Shown here: positions 33,708-42,361 of the stretch, piece after piece
Layout: each line of letters begins with the position of its first letter
Numbering within the stretch: the stretch's first letter is position 1
NCBI RefSeq assembly: GCF_014205075.1
Contig: NZ_JACHMU010000001.1
Coordinates: 682,001 to 746,000 of the forward strand
Length of the DNA: 64,000 nt
Reading direction: 5' to 3'
Origin: Microbacterium ginsengiterrae
GTDB lineage: Bacteria; Actinomycetota; Actinomycetes; Actinomycetales; Microbacteriaceae
The notes under the pieces: generated by a model
Databases searched by the model: none
The model's input: only the letters and a program-made list of their open reading frames with translations
What the model was told of the DNA's origin: nothing
Position numbers and translations under genes: made by a program

Positions 33708-35156
33708 ATGTCTGAGAAGATCGCGGCGACCCCAGCACTGATCGAGCGCGCCGGCATCGAGATCATCCCCGAGGCGGAACGCACAGCGAGGCCGAGAGAT
33801 CTGTTCTGGCCGTGGTTCGCCGCGAACGTCTCCGTGTTCGGAATGTCGTACGGGTCGTTCGTCCTCGGATTCGGCATCTCGTTCTGGCAGGCGACGATCG
33901 TCTCGGTCATCGGGATCGTCGTCTCGTTCGCGCTGTGCGGGCTCATCGCCATCGCCGGCAAGCGCGGATCAGCGCCGACGATGGTGCTCTCGCGAGCGGC
34001 ATTCGGCGTACACGGCCAGAAGGTCCCCGGGATCGTGTCCTGGCTCACCTCGATCGGCTGGGAGACGTTCCTGGCGATCATGGCGGTGCTCGCCACCGCC
34101 ACCGTCATCTCCCAACTCGGCGGCGAAGGGGACAATGTCGCACTGAAGATCGTCGCGACCGTCGTCGTGGCGGCGCTCATCGTCGGCGCGTCCGTCCTCG
34201 GTTACCACACGATCATGAAGATGCAGTCGGTGCTCACGTGGATCACCGGGCTCGTCACCGTCCTCTACGTCATCCTGACGATCCCGCACATCGATCTCGC
34301 CGCCGTCATGGCCCGTCCGGATGGAAACATCGGCGCGGTGATCGGCGCCCTGGTGATGGTCATGACCGGGTTCGGCCTCGGGTGGATCAACATCGCCGCC
34401 GACTGGTCCCGCTACCAGAAGCGCACGGCGTCCGACGGCGCGATCGTGTTCTGGAACACCTTCGGCGGTGCCGTCGCGCCGGTGCTGCTGGTGGTCTTCG
34501 GACTCCTGCTCGCCGGATCCGACGACGACCTCCTGGCCGCGGTCGGCGCCGATCCGATCGGCGCGCTCGCGACCCTGCTGCCGATCTGGGTGCTCGTGCC
34601 GTTCCTGCTCACTGCCGTGCTCGCACTCGTCTCCGGCGCCGTCCTCGGGATCTACTCCTCCGGGCTGACGCTCATCAGCCTCGGCATCCGCATCCCTCGC
34701 CCGTCGGCCGCCGCCGTGGACGGTGCCATCCTCACGCTCGGGACGATCTGGGTGGTGTTCTTCGCCACCGACTTCCTCGGCCCCTTCCAGTCCTTCCTCA
34801 TCACTCTCGGCGTCCCACTGGCATCGTGGGCCGGCATCCTCATCGCCGACATCCTCCGTCGCCGGAAGGACTACGACGACGAGGCCCTGTTCGACGCGAG
34901 CGGACGCTACGGCGCATGGGACTGGACGTCCATCGTCACGATGGTCGTCGCCTCGGTGATCGGTTGGGGTTTCGTCGTGAACAACTTCGCCGCAGAGGCC
35001 GCCTGGAACAACTGGCAGGGATACCTGCTGGGGATCATCGGCGGTCGGGACGGTGACTGGGCGTACGCGAACCTCGGCGTGTTCTTCGCGCTCGTGCTGT
35101 CGTTCCTCGTCACCTGGTTCGCGCGCGCGGCGACGATCCGACGGCAGGAGTCGTGA
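33708..35156 (+). CDS. NCS1-family purine/pyrimidine-related permease
   Basis: A 482-residue transporter with about 12 helices. NCS1 features are the N-terminal FWPWFAANVSVFGMSYG, GKRGSAPTMVLSRAAFG, the sodium-site region around WINIAADWSRYQ and the segment VVFFATDFLGPFQSFL. NCS1 proteins import cytosine, allantoin, uracil, hydantoins or related heterocycles. It overlaps the next gene by 4 bases in GTGA, so the pair likely takes up and opens one substrate. A CAATAT box lies six bases before the ATG. Confidence 0.88.
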   Translation: MSEKIAATPALIERAGIEIIPEAERTARPRDLFWPWFAANVSVFGMSYGSFVLGFGISFWQATIVSVIGIVVSFALCGLIAIAGKRGSAPTMVLSRAAFGVHGQKVPGIVSWLTSIGWETFLAIMAVLATATVISQLGGEGDNVALKIVATVVVAALIVGASVLGYHTIMKMQSVLTWITGLVTVLYVILTIPHIDLAAVMARPDGNIGAVIGALVMVMTGFGLGWINIAADWSRYQKRTASDGAIVFWNTFGGAVAPVLLVVFGLLLAGSDDDLLAAVGADPIGALATLLPIWVLVPFLLTAVLALVSGAVLGIYSSGLTLISLGIRIPRPSAAAVDGAILTLGTIWVVFFATDFLGPFQSFLITLGVPLASWAGILIADILRRRKDYDDEALFDASGRYGAWDWTSIVTMVVASVIGWGFVVNNFAAEAAWNNWQGYLLGIIGGRDGDWAYANLGVFFALVLSFLVTWFARAATIRRQES

Positions 35157-35713
35157 CCGCGAACGAGGACGGCTGGCTCGTCGTCATCGACCCACAGAAC
35201 ATCTTCGCCGCACCGGACTCCGACTGGGGCTCGCCGTTCTTCGCCGATGCCCTGCCGAGGATGCAGGCCCTGGCTGCAGCGTTCGGCGATCGCGTGCTCG
35301 TCACGCGTTGGATGCCGACGGCCGACCGCGCGACGTCGTGGGGCGAGTACTTCGCCGCGTGGCCGTTCGCGGACCGTCCGCTGACCGACCCTCTGTTCGA
35401 TCTCGTCCCGGAGGTGCGCGGGCTCTCTCCGCACCCGACCCTTGACCTGCCGACGTTCGGGAAATGGGGCGCGGAGATCGAGGAGATCGTCGGCAGCGGT
35501 GCACATGTCGTGCTCGCCGGAGTCTCCACGGACTGCTGCGTCATCTCGACGGCCCTCGCCGCCGTCGACGCCGGCGCACACGTCACGATCGCAGAGGACG
35601 CGTGCGCGGGCTCGACCGCCGAGAACCACGCCGCAGCGATACAGGTGATGGGTCTGTACCCGCCGCATATCACGATCAGCGGGAGCGCGGAAGTCCTCGA
35701 ACGATTTTCCTGA
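35153..35713 (+). CDS. Isochorismatase-family cysteine hydrolase
   Basis: A 186-residue alpha/beta hydrolase with the family triad: Asp in VVIDPQN (near residue 13), Lys in FGKWG (near 103) and Cys in VSTDCCVIST (near 128). Members hydrolyse amides such as nicotinamide, ureidoacrylate, carbamoyl compounds or biuret. The 4-base coupling with an NCS1 permease points to a nitrogen-rich heterocycle or its ring-opened product. No RutA-type monooxygenase is present, so the Rut pathway is not indicated. GTG is the start. Confidence 0.87.
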   Translation: MTANEDGWLVVIDPQNIFAAPDSDWGSPFFADALPRMQALAAAFGDRVLVTRWMPTADRATSWGEYFAAWPFADRPLTDPLFDLVPEVRGLSPHPTLDLPTFGKWGAEIEEIVGSGAHVVLAGVSTDCCVISTALAAVDAGAHVTIAEDACAGSTAENHAAAIQVMGLYPPHITISGSAEVLERFS

Positions 35714-35759
35714 GCGGCACGGGGCCTTTGCTATCGTCGGTGCCAACCCGAAACCGACG

Positions 35760-37937
35760 ATGACTGCGCCCCGGCGCCTGACGAGACTCGACGTGATGAC
35801 TGAAGCCAATTCGTCCTCCCCTGCCCGCACGCGACGAAACTCCGCTCCGCCGCCTCGCTGGCCCGTGCTCATCGGCTCCGCCATCGCGATCCTCGCCATC
35901 GCGATCTGGGCGATCGTCGCCCCGGCGAACGCCGGCGACGTGATCGGCGTCATGGTCGTCTGGATCTCGTCGAACTTCGGCTGGTACTTCGTCCTCACCG
36001 CCACGATCGTGGTCGTGTTCGTCCTCATCGTGGCGTTCTCCGCAGCCGGTCGCATCAAACTCGGCCCCGATCATGCCAAGCCGCAGTTCAGCATGTTCAC
36101 GTGGGCGTCCATGCTGTTCGCCGCCGGAATCGGCATCGACCTGATGTTCTTCTCCGTGTCCGAGCCCGCGGCCCAGTACATGAACCCGCCGACCGGCGAG
36201 GGCGAGACGATCGCCGCCGCGCGTCAGGCCATCGTGTGGACCTTCTTCCACTACGGCCCCGTCGGCTGGGCGATGTACGCGCTGATGGGCGCGGCATTCG
36301 CCTACTTCGCCTACCGCCGCAACCAGCCCCTCAGCATCCGCTCGATCCTCGCCCCCGTGCTCGGCAAGCGCTCCGCCGGCTGGCTCGGTCACAGTGTCGA
36401 CATCTTCACCGTGCTCGGCACCGTCTTCGGCATCGCCACGACCCTCGGCATCGGTGTCGTGCAGCTCAGCTACGGCATGCACGTGCTCTTCGGCACTCCC
36501 GACGGCGTCTCGATGCAGATCGCCCTGATCGTGCTGGCCGTCGCGATGGCGACGATCTCCACGGTCTCCGGCGTCGAGAAGGGCATCCGCCGCCTCTCCG
36601 AGGCGAACGTCATCCTCGCGATCGCCCTCCTCCTCTGGATCACCGTCACCGGGCAGACCCGTCGCATCATGGACGGGCTCGTGATGAACGTCGGCGACTT
36701 CGTCGCATCGTTCCCGAGCATGCTGATGGACACGTTCGCATGGTCGCGCCCTGACGACTGGATGCAGGCGTGGACGCTGTTCTTCTGGGCGTGGTGGGTG
36801 GCCTGGGCGCCCTTCGTCGGCTTGTTCCTCGCGCGCATCTCCCGCGGACGGACGCTGCGCCAGTTCATCGTCGGCGTCCTCGTGATCCCGTTCGCCTTCA
36901 TCGCGATCTTCATCTCCGTGTTCGGCAACTCCGCCCTCGAGCTGATCCTCGGTGGCGACACGGCATTCGCAGAGGCCGCCGTCAACACGCCGGAACGCGC
37001 GTTCTTCGACCTGCTGCAGCAGTACCCGGCCGCCCCCGTCGTGCTCGGGGTGGCACTGCTGACCGGTCTGCTCTTCTACGTCACCTCGGCCGACTCCGGA
37101 GCCCTGGTACTGGCGAACCTGACATCGAAGATGGAGGACCCGCGCCAGGACGCCGGCAAGCTGCAGCGCATCTTCTGGTCGCTCGCCACCGGTCTGCTGA
37201 CGCTGGGCATGCTGCTCGTCGGCGGCGTGCCGACGTTGCAGGCGGCCACGCTGATCATCGGCCTGCCCGTCTCGTTGCTGCTCTATCTCGTGATGATCTC
37301 GCTCTACCGCGCCCTCGGTTCGGAGAAGCAGCACCGTGCGGGATACATCGCGACACTCCCCGGACGGATCGGCGCGACTCAGACGAGCTGGCGTCAGCGG
37401 CTCAAGCGCTCGACGACGTTCCCGCAGCGCACGCAGACGATCGCCTACCTGGACAGGGTCGCCACTCCGGCGCTGCAGGAGGTCGCGGACGAACTGCGCG
37501 CCTCCGGTGCGCAGGCGTCGGTGGACCGTATCGAGATCGACGAGCTCGAGATGCCGTCGATCATCCTCACGGTCCACTTCGACGGCGCCGAGGACTTCAC
37601 GTACCAGGTGTACCCGGTCTGCCACGACCTTCCGACGTTCGCCTACCGCAGCGTCAGCGAGTCGGCGGAGTACTACCGCCTCGAGATCTTCTCGGCGACC
37701 GGGTCGCGAGGATACGACGTGTACGGCTACACCGGGGAGCAGCTCATCACCGATGTGCTCAGCGCCTACGAATCGCACCTCGAGTACCTGCGCATCACCG
37801 TCGACGTGCCGGAGCCGGTGTTCACCGAGGCCCTCCCGGTGATCACCGACTGGCAGGACGACTTCCAGGGACCGACCACCGACAGCATCGCGGAAGCACC
37901 CGCCGCCGATGCTCCCAGCGAAAAGGACACCCCATGA
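35760..37937 (+). CDS. betT: BCCT-family choline transporter (BetT type)
   Basis: A 725-residue transporter of the betaine-choline-carnitine family. It has about 12 helices and the GIGIDLMFFSVSEP segment, in which G-x-G-I-D rather than G-M-G-I-G marks proton-coupled choline carriers such as BetT. The box with WTLFFWAWWVAWAPFVGLFLARISRGR follows. A long C-terminal cytosolic domain (about 520-725), as in BetT, could sense osmolarity. ATG 35760 and ATG 35796 are both possible starts. TATCGT at 35732-35737 may be its -10 box. It overlaps the aldehyde dehydrogenase gene by 4 bases, so imported choline is passed to the next two enzymes. Confidence 0.88.
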   Translation: MTAPRRLTRLDVMTEANSSSPARTRRNSAPPPRWPVLIGSAIAILAIAIWAIVAPANAGDVIGVMVVWISSNFGWYFVLTATIVVVFVLIVAFSAAGRIKLGPDHAKPQFSMFTWASMLFAAGIGIDLMFFSVSEPAAQYMNPPTGEGETIAAARQAIVWTFFHYGPVGWAMYALMGAAFAYFAYRRNQPLSIRSILAPVLGKRSAGWLGHSVDIFTVLGTVFGIATTLGIGVVQLSYGMHVLFGTPDGVSMQIALIVLAVAMATISTVSGVEKGIRRLSEANVILAIALLLWITVTGQTRRIMDGLVMNVGDFVASFPSMLMDTFAWSRPDDWMQAWTLFFWAWWVAWAPFVGLFLARISRGRTLRQFIVGVLVIPFAFIAIFISVFGNSALELILGGDTAFAEAAVNTPERAFFDLLQQYPAAPVVLGVALLTGLLFYVTSADSGALVLANLTSKMEDPRQDAGKLQRIFWSLATGLLTLGMLLVGGVPTLQAATLIIGLPVSLLLYLVMISLYRALGSEKQHRAGYIATLPGRIGATQTSWRQRLKRSTTFPQRTQTIAYLDRVATPALQEVADELRASGAQASVDRIEIDELEMPSIILTVHFDGAEDFTYQVYPVCHDLPTFAYRSVSESAEYYRLEIFSATGSRGYDVYGYTGEQLITDVLSAYESHLEYLRITVDVPEPVFTEALPVITDWQDDFQGPTTDSIAEAPAADAPSEKDTP

Positions 37938-39406
37938 CCTCGACTCTCTTCATCGACGGCGCCTGGACCTCCGCGGTCGAAGGCGGCACCCGTGAGATCC
38001 ACTGCCCGGCCGACGGCGCGCTCGTCGCCGTCGTCGACGAGGCGTCGGAGGCGGACACGATCGCGGCGATCGCGGCGGCCCGCCGGGCGTTCGACAGTGG
38101 CGTGTGGAGCTCCACGCCCGCCGCCCAGCGCGGAGACTTCCTGCTGAGAGTGGCCGCGCGTCTGCGTGAACGCAAGGAGGAGTTCGCCAGGGCGGAGTCC
38201 CTCGACACGGGCAAGCGCATCGTCGAGTCGCGCATCGACATGGACGACATCGCCGCATGCTTCGACTACTTCGGAAAGCTCGCCGCGGAGAATGCCGGTC
38301 GCATCGTCGACGCCGGGGACGCGAACGTCCTCAGCCGCATCGAGTACGAGCCGGTGGGTGTGTGTGCGCTCATCACACCGTGGAACTACCCCCTGCTCCA
38401 GGCAGCATGGAAGATCGCGCCTGCTCTCGCCGCAGGCAACTCCTTCGTCCTCAAGCCCGCGGAGCTCACGCCGCACACCGCGATGCTCATGATGGACGTC
38501 CTCGACGAGCTCGGACTCCCGGCCGGAGTCGCGAACCTCGTCCTCGGATCGGGTGCGACAGCCGGTGACCCACTGTCGACGCATGAGGACGTCGACATGA
38601 TCTCCTTCACCGGCGGCCTTGTCACCGGTCGTCTGCTGGCGGCCAACGCGGCGGCGACCGTCAAGAAGGTCGCCCTCGAGCTCGGTGGCAAGAACCCCAA
38701 TGTCATCTTCGCGGACGCCGACTTCGATGCCGCCGTCGACAACGCCCTCAACGCGGCGTTCGTGCACTCCGGTCAGGTCTGCTCCGCCGGCGCACGCCTG
38801 ATCGTCGAGGAATCCATCGCCGAGCGCTTCGTCGACGAACTCGTGCGCCGAGCAGAGGGGATCCGCCTCGGCGGCCCGTTCGACGACAGCGCCGACTCCG
38901 GCCCGCTCATCTCGAAGGAGCATCGGGAGAAGGTCGACGCCTACGTGCAGGCCGGCGTCGCGGAGGGCGCGCGCCTGCGGACGGGTGGCCGCGCCCCGGA
39001 GGGCGATCTGGCCGACGGGTTCTACTATCTGCCGACCGTGCTCGACCAGGTGGAGCGCGGGATGTCCGTCGTGCGCGACGAGGCGTTCGGTCCCGTCGTG
39101 ACAGTGGAGACCTTCACCACGGAGGACGAGGCGGTCGAGACGGCCAACGACACCATCTACGGTCTCGCCGGTGCCGTCTGGACCCAGGATGCCGGACGCA
39201 CGCAGCGCATCGCCCGTCGGCTTCGTCACGGCACGATCTGGATCAACGACTTCCACCCCTACCTCCCGCAGGCGGAATGGGGCGGGTTCAAGCAGTCCGG
39301 CTTCGGCCGAGAACTCGGCCCCACGGGACTCGCGGAGTACCAGGAGGCCAAGCACATCTACCAGAACCTCGCCCCGGCCGTCACCGGCTGGTTCCCCGAG
39401 CACTGA
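37934..39406 (+). CDS. betB: Betaine aldehyde dehydrogenase
   Basis: A 490-residue NAD-dependent aldehyde dehydrogenase. It has PWNYPLLQAAWKIAPALAAG for cofactor binding, the general base Glu in ALELGGKNP (near 249) and the catalytic Cys in HSGQVCSAGARL (near 283). The C-terminal EWGGFKQSGFGRELG is as in BetB enzymes. It oxidises betaine aldehyde to glycine betaine. The start ATG overlaps the transporter stop, and choline oxidase follows after 15 bases, so the three genes form the osmoprotectant operon. Confidence 0.93.
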   Translation: MTSTLFIDGAWTSAVEGGTREIHCPADGALVAVVDEASEADTIAAIAAARRAFDSGVWSSTPAAQRGDFLLRVAARLRERKEEFARAESLDTGKRIVESRIDMDDIAACFDYFGKLAAENAGRIVDAGDANVLSRIEYEPVGVCALITPWNYPLLQAAWKIAPALAAGNSFVLKPAELTPHTAMLMMDVLDELGLPAGVANLVLGSGATAGDPLSTHEDVDMISFTGGLVTGRLLAANAAATVKKVALELGGKNPNVIFADADFDAAVDNALNAAFVHSGQVCSAGARLIVEESIAERFVDELVRRAEGIRLGGPFDDSADSGPLISKEHREKVDAYVQAGVAEGARLRTGGRAPEGDLADGFYYLPTVLDQVERGMSVVRDEAFGPVVTVETFTTEDEAVETANDTIYGLAGAVWTQDAGRTQRIARRLRHGTIWINDFHPYLPQAEWGGFKQSGFGRELGPTGLAEYQEAKHIYQNLAPAVTGWFPEH

Positions 39407-39421
39407 GGACAGGAGACGACC

Positions 39422-40984
39422 ATGGAGACGACTCACACCTTCGACTACGTCATCGTCGGCGGCGGCTCGGCCGGCGCAGCCGTGGCGGCGCGCCTCAGCG
39501 AGGATCCCTCCGTGACGGTCGGCCTGCTGGAGGCCGGCCCGTCCGACACCGAAGAAGAGGTCGTGCTGCAGCTCGACCGCTGGATGGAGCTGCTCGAGTC
39601 CGGCTTCGACTGGGACTACCCGATCGAGCCGCAGGAGAACGGCAACTCGTTCATGCGTCACGCCCGCGCGAAGGTGCTGGGCGGATGCTCGTCGCACAAC
39701 TCCTGCATCGCGTTCTGGGCGCCGCGTGAAGACCTCGACGACTGGGCACAGGTCCACGGAGCAGCCGGCTGGGAATCCGAGCGGACGTACCCGCTGTACC
39801 GGAAGCTGGAGACGAACGAGGACGAGGGCGAGCACCACGGCCACGACGGCCCTGTTCATCTCATGAACATCCCGCCGGAGGACCCGTGCGGTGTGGCCCT
39901 GCTCGACGCGTGCGAGCAGGCCGGCATCCCCCGCGTGAGGTTCAACAGCGGCGAGACCGTCATCAACGGCGCGAACTTCTTCCAGATCAACCGTCAGGCG
40001 GACGGCACGCGGGCCTCCTCGTCGGTGTCATACCTGCACCCGATCCTCGAGCGTGAGAACCTCACGATCCTCACGGGTGCACACGTCAGCAGGCTGACCT
40101 TCGACGACGAGGGCGCATGCACGGGTGTCGTCAGCTACGACAACCCGTTCGGCCGCCCTGCCCACATCGCCGCCCGCCGCGAGGTGATCCTGTCGGCGGG
40201 GGCCATCAACACCCCGCAGCTGCTCATGCTCTCCGGGATCGGGCCGGCCGACCATCTGCGCGAGATCGGTATCGAGGTCCGCGTCGACTCCCCCGGCGTC
40301 GGCTCGAACCTCGCCGACCATCCGGAGGGCGTGGTGCAGTGGGAGGCGAAGAAGCCGATGCCGCGCACCTCGACGCAGTGGTGGGAGATCGGCATCTTCG
40401 CACCGACGGAGGACGGGCTCGACCGCCCTGACCTCATGATGCACTACGGCTCCGTGCCGTTCGACATGCACACGTACCGTGCCGGATATCCGACCGCCGA
40501 GGAGATGATCTGCCTCACCCCCAACGTCACGCACGCCCGTTCTCGCGGCACGGTGCGGCTGCGTTCGATCGACTACCGGGACAAGCCCAAGGTCGATCCG
40601 CGGTACTTCACCGACCCCGAGGGCCACGACATGCGGGTCATGATCGCCGGCATCCGCAAGGCACGTGAGATCGTCGCCCAGCCGGCGATGGCCGAGTGGG
40701 CCGGACGCGAGCTCGCACCCGGCGCGGACGCGACGACCGACGAGGACCTCGCCGCATACATCCGTGCCACGCACAACACCGTCTACCACCCGGTGGGCAC
40801 CGTGCGGATGGGCCCGGCGGATGACGACATGTCGCCCCTCGACCCGCAGCTGCGCGTGAAGGGCGTGTCGCGCCTCCGGGTCGTCGATGCGTCGGCGATG
40901 CCGGAGATCACGACCGTGAACCCCAACATCACCGTGATGATGATGGGCGAGATGTGCGCTCAGCTCATCCGCGAGGGGAGCTGA
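39422..40984 (+). CDS. codA: Choline oxidase (GMC flavoenzyme)
   Basis: A 520-residue GMC oxidoreductase that takes choline to betaine aldehyde and on to betaine using O2. The FAD motif VGGGSAGAAVAARLSED is at residues 12-28. H92 in GGCSSHNSC is at the place of the histidine that binds FAD covalently in Arthrobacter choline oxidase (His99), with S94 next to it. The catalytic His is in YHPVGTVRMG and the Asn in VNPNITVMMMG. Long identical stretches such as LQLDRWMELLESG match that enzyme rather than the membrane dehydrogenase BetA. Many annotations would still call it choline dehydrogenase. GGAG precedes the ATG. Confidence 0.9.
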   Translation: METTHTFDYVIVGGGSAGAAVAARLSEDPSVTVGLLEAGPSDTEEEVVLQLDRWMELLESGFDWDYPIEPQENGNSFMRHARAKVLGGCSSHNSCIAFWAPREDLDDWAQVHGAAGWESERTYPLYRKLETNEDEGEHHGHDGPVHLMNIPPEDPCGVALLDACEQAGIPRVRFNSGETVINGANFFQINRQADGTRASSSVSYLHPILERENLTILTGAHVSRLTFDDEGACTGVVSYDNPFGRPAHIAARREVILSAGAINTPQLLMLSGIGPADHLREIGIEVRVDSPGVGSNLADHPEGVVQWEAKKPMPRTSTQWWEIGIFAPTEDGLDRPDLMMHYGSVPFDMHTYRAGYPTAEEMICLTPNVTHARSRGTVRLRSIDYRDKPKVDPRYFTDPEGHDMRVMIAGIRKAREIVAQPAMAEWAGRELAPGADATTDEDLAAYIRATHNTVYHPVGTVRMGPADDDMSPLDPQLRVKGVSRLRVVDASAMPEITTVNPNITVMMMGEMCAQLIREGS

Positions 40985-40986
40985 GC

Positions 40987-41694
40987 TCAGTCCGCGCCGC
41001 GGACAGCGGCGACGACGTCGGCGGGTGCGCCGCGCCACGGTGCGCCGTGGCCCGGCAGCACCCATGACGCCTCGAGGCCCGTCAACCTGTCCAACGAGGA
41101 GAGCGCCTGGTCGGTGTCGTCGGTGAACGGCGCGGGCTGGGCACCCTCCCTGCCCGTGAGCACGTGCCTGGTGGTGAGCGCGTCGCCGACGAAGACGGCC
41201 TCCGCGATCGGCACATGCACTGCCACGCTCCCCGGCGAGTGCCCCGGCATGCCGACGATGACGGGTGCGCCGGGGAGGTCGAGCACATCGCCGTCAGCCA
41301 CCTCGATCACTTCCCGCACATGGCGGGTTCGGAGCGCGTTCTTGCGAAGGCCGTAGCCGAAGAATCCCAGCAGGGGCCAGATGCGTGCCGGCCCCATCGC
41401 CGTCTTGGGCTTCTCGCCCGTGCGCACCCGATGCGCGTCGGCGGCGTGGATGAAGACCGGCACTCCGGCCTGACGCAGTCGCTCGGCGAAGCCGATGTGG
41501 TCGCTGTCGCCGTGCGTGAGGATGAGGCCGCGGATGTCGGCGACCGACTTCCCGAGCGCCGACAGCTCGTGCTGGAGGTCGTTCCAGTGTCCGGGGAGAC
41601 CGGCGTCGACGAGCGTGATCCCCTCTGGGAGGTCGATGAGGTAGGCGGCGACGATGTCGTTGCCGAGGCGGTGCAGGTGCGGGGCGAGCTTCAT
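40987..41694 (-). CDS. Metallo-beta-lactamase-fold hydrolase
   Basis: A 235-residue MBL-fold protein. The metal motif reads THGDSDH (near residue 60), in which the first histidine of H-x-H-x-D-H is followed by G-D-S-D-H. Further ligands are in GMPGHSPGS and FVGDALTTRH, with VLPGHG near the end. Such glyoxalase-II-like proteins hydrolyse thioesters or lactones. The gene is convergent with the choline operon and divergent from a TetR gene. A good promoter, TTGACA-N18-TAACAT, lies upstream and overlaps a possible operator, so the TetR protein probably controls it. Confidence 0.82.
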   Translation of the reverse strand: MKLAPHLHRLGNDIVAAYLIDLPEGITLVDAGLPGHWNDLQHELSALGKSVADIRGLILTHGDSDHIGFAERLRQAGVPVFIHAADAHRVRTGEKPKTAMGPARIWPLLGFFGYGLRKNALRTRHVREVIEVADGDVLDLPGAPVIVGMPGHSPGSVAVHVPIAEAVFVGDALTTRHVLTGREGAQPAPFTDDTDQALSSLDRLTGLEASWVLPGHGAPWRGAPADVVAAVRGAD

Positions 41695-41725
41695 GGTGGA
41701 CCCCTTTCAGGAGGTTGCGATGCCT

Positions 41726-41755
41726 ATGTTACGTAGCTATCATGGCTAATGTCAA
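41726..41755 (-). promoter_or_regulatory. Promoter and possible TetR operator of the MBL gene
   Basis: On the minus strand TTGACA (41750-41755) and TAACAT (41726-41731) are 18 bases apart. The imperfect inverted repeat TAGCTATCATGGCTA (41734-41748) fills the spacer, where a repressor would act. It lies between the divergent MBL and TetR genes. Confidence 0.5.
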
Positions 41756-41772
41756 TAACCATGGAGGTTCAG

Positions 41773-42303
41773 ATGCCGACACCTGCGCGTACGTCGTACG
41801 CCGAGATCATCACCGCCGGGCGCGAGATCCTCGAGGCCGAGGGCCCGGACGGTCTCACGATGCAGGCCGTCGCTGCCCGTGTCGGAGTGCGGGCACCGTC
41901 GCTGTACAAGCGCGTCCGCGATCGCGACGCCCTCCTCAGCGCGGTCGCGGAGTCCGTCGTCGACGACCTCGCCGTCCGCTTGGAGTCGGCCGGAACCGAC
42001 ATCGCGGCTCTCGCGGCGGCGTACCGCGCCCATGCCCACGCGCAGCCGGCCGGCTTCCGATTGATGTTCACCGACTCCGCACCACTGGAGGCCCTCGAGC
42101 GCGCCGCACGCCCTGTGCTCACGGCATCCGCGGCCCTGGTGGGCGAGGCCGATGCGCTGCACATGGCCAGACTCATCACGGCGTGGGCCACCGGCTTCCT
42201 CCAGATGGAGCTCGCCGGCGCCTTCCGTCTCGGCGGCGACGTCGACGAGGCGTTCGCCTTCGGGCTGGAGCGCCTCGTGCGGGGGTCCGCGCAGGGGGCG
42301 TGA
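41773..42303 (+). CDS. TetR/AcrR-family transcriptional regulator
   Basis: A 176-residue regulator. The HTH is about residues 10-55 (LTMQAVAARVGVRAPSLYKRVRDRDALL), followed by an alpha-helical ligand domain of the WHG type. GGAGG five bases before ATG 41773 decides the start over two upstream in-frame ATGs. It faces the MBL gene across 78 bases and is probably its repressor. The ligand is unknown. Confidence 0.88.
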   Translation: MPTPARTSYAEIITAGREILEAEGPDGLTMQAVAARVGVRAPSLYKRVRDRDALLSAVAESVVDDLAVRLESAGTDIAALAAAYRAHAHAQPAGFRLMFTDSAPLEALERAARPVLTASAALVGEADALHMARLITAWATGFLQMELAGAFRLGGDVDEAFAFGLERLVRGSAQGA

Positions 42304-42361
42304 CGCACCACTCGCGCGCGGTCGACGCCGTACTGGCACACTGATGCGTGGAGGGGACCCC

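Noticed and set aside
33708..35713. A Rut-type pyrimidine degradation pathway
   Set aside because: Only a permease and an isochorismatase-fold protein are present. RutA, RutC, RutD, RutE and RutF are missing.
35676..37778. A 700-codon open frame on the minus strand opposite the choline transporter
   Set aside because: Its composition is almost entirely R, D, H, G and E with no fold, while the other strand encodes a clear BCCT transporter.
39422..40984. Calling the GMC enzyme a BetA choline dehydrogenase
   Set aside because: The covalent-FAD histidine motif GGCSSHNSC and long identical stretches point to soluble choline oxidase.
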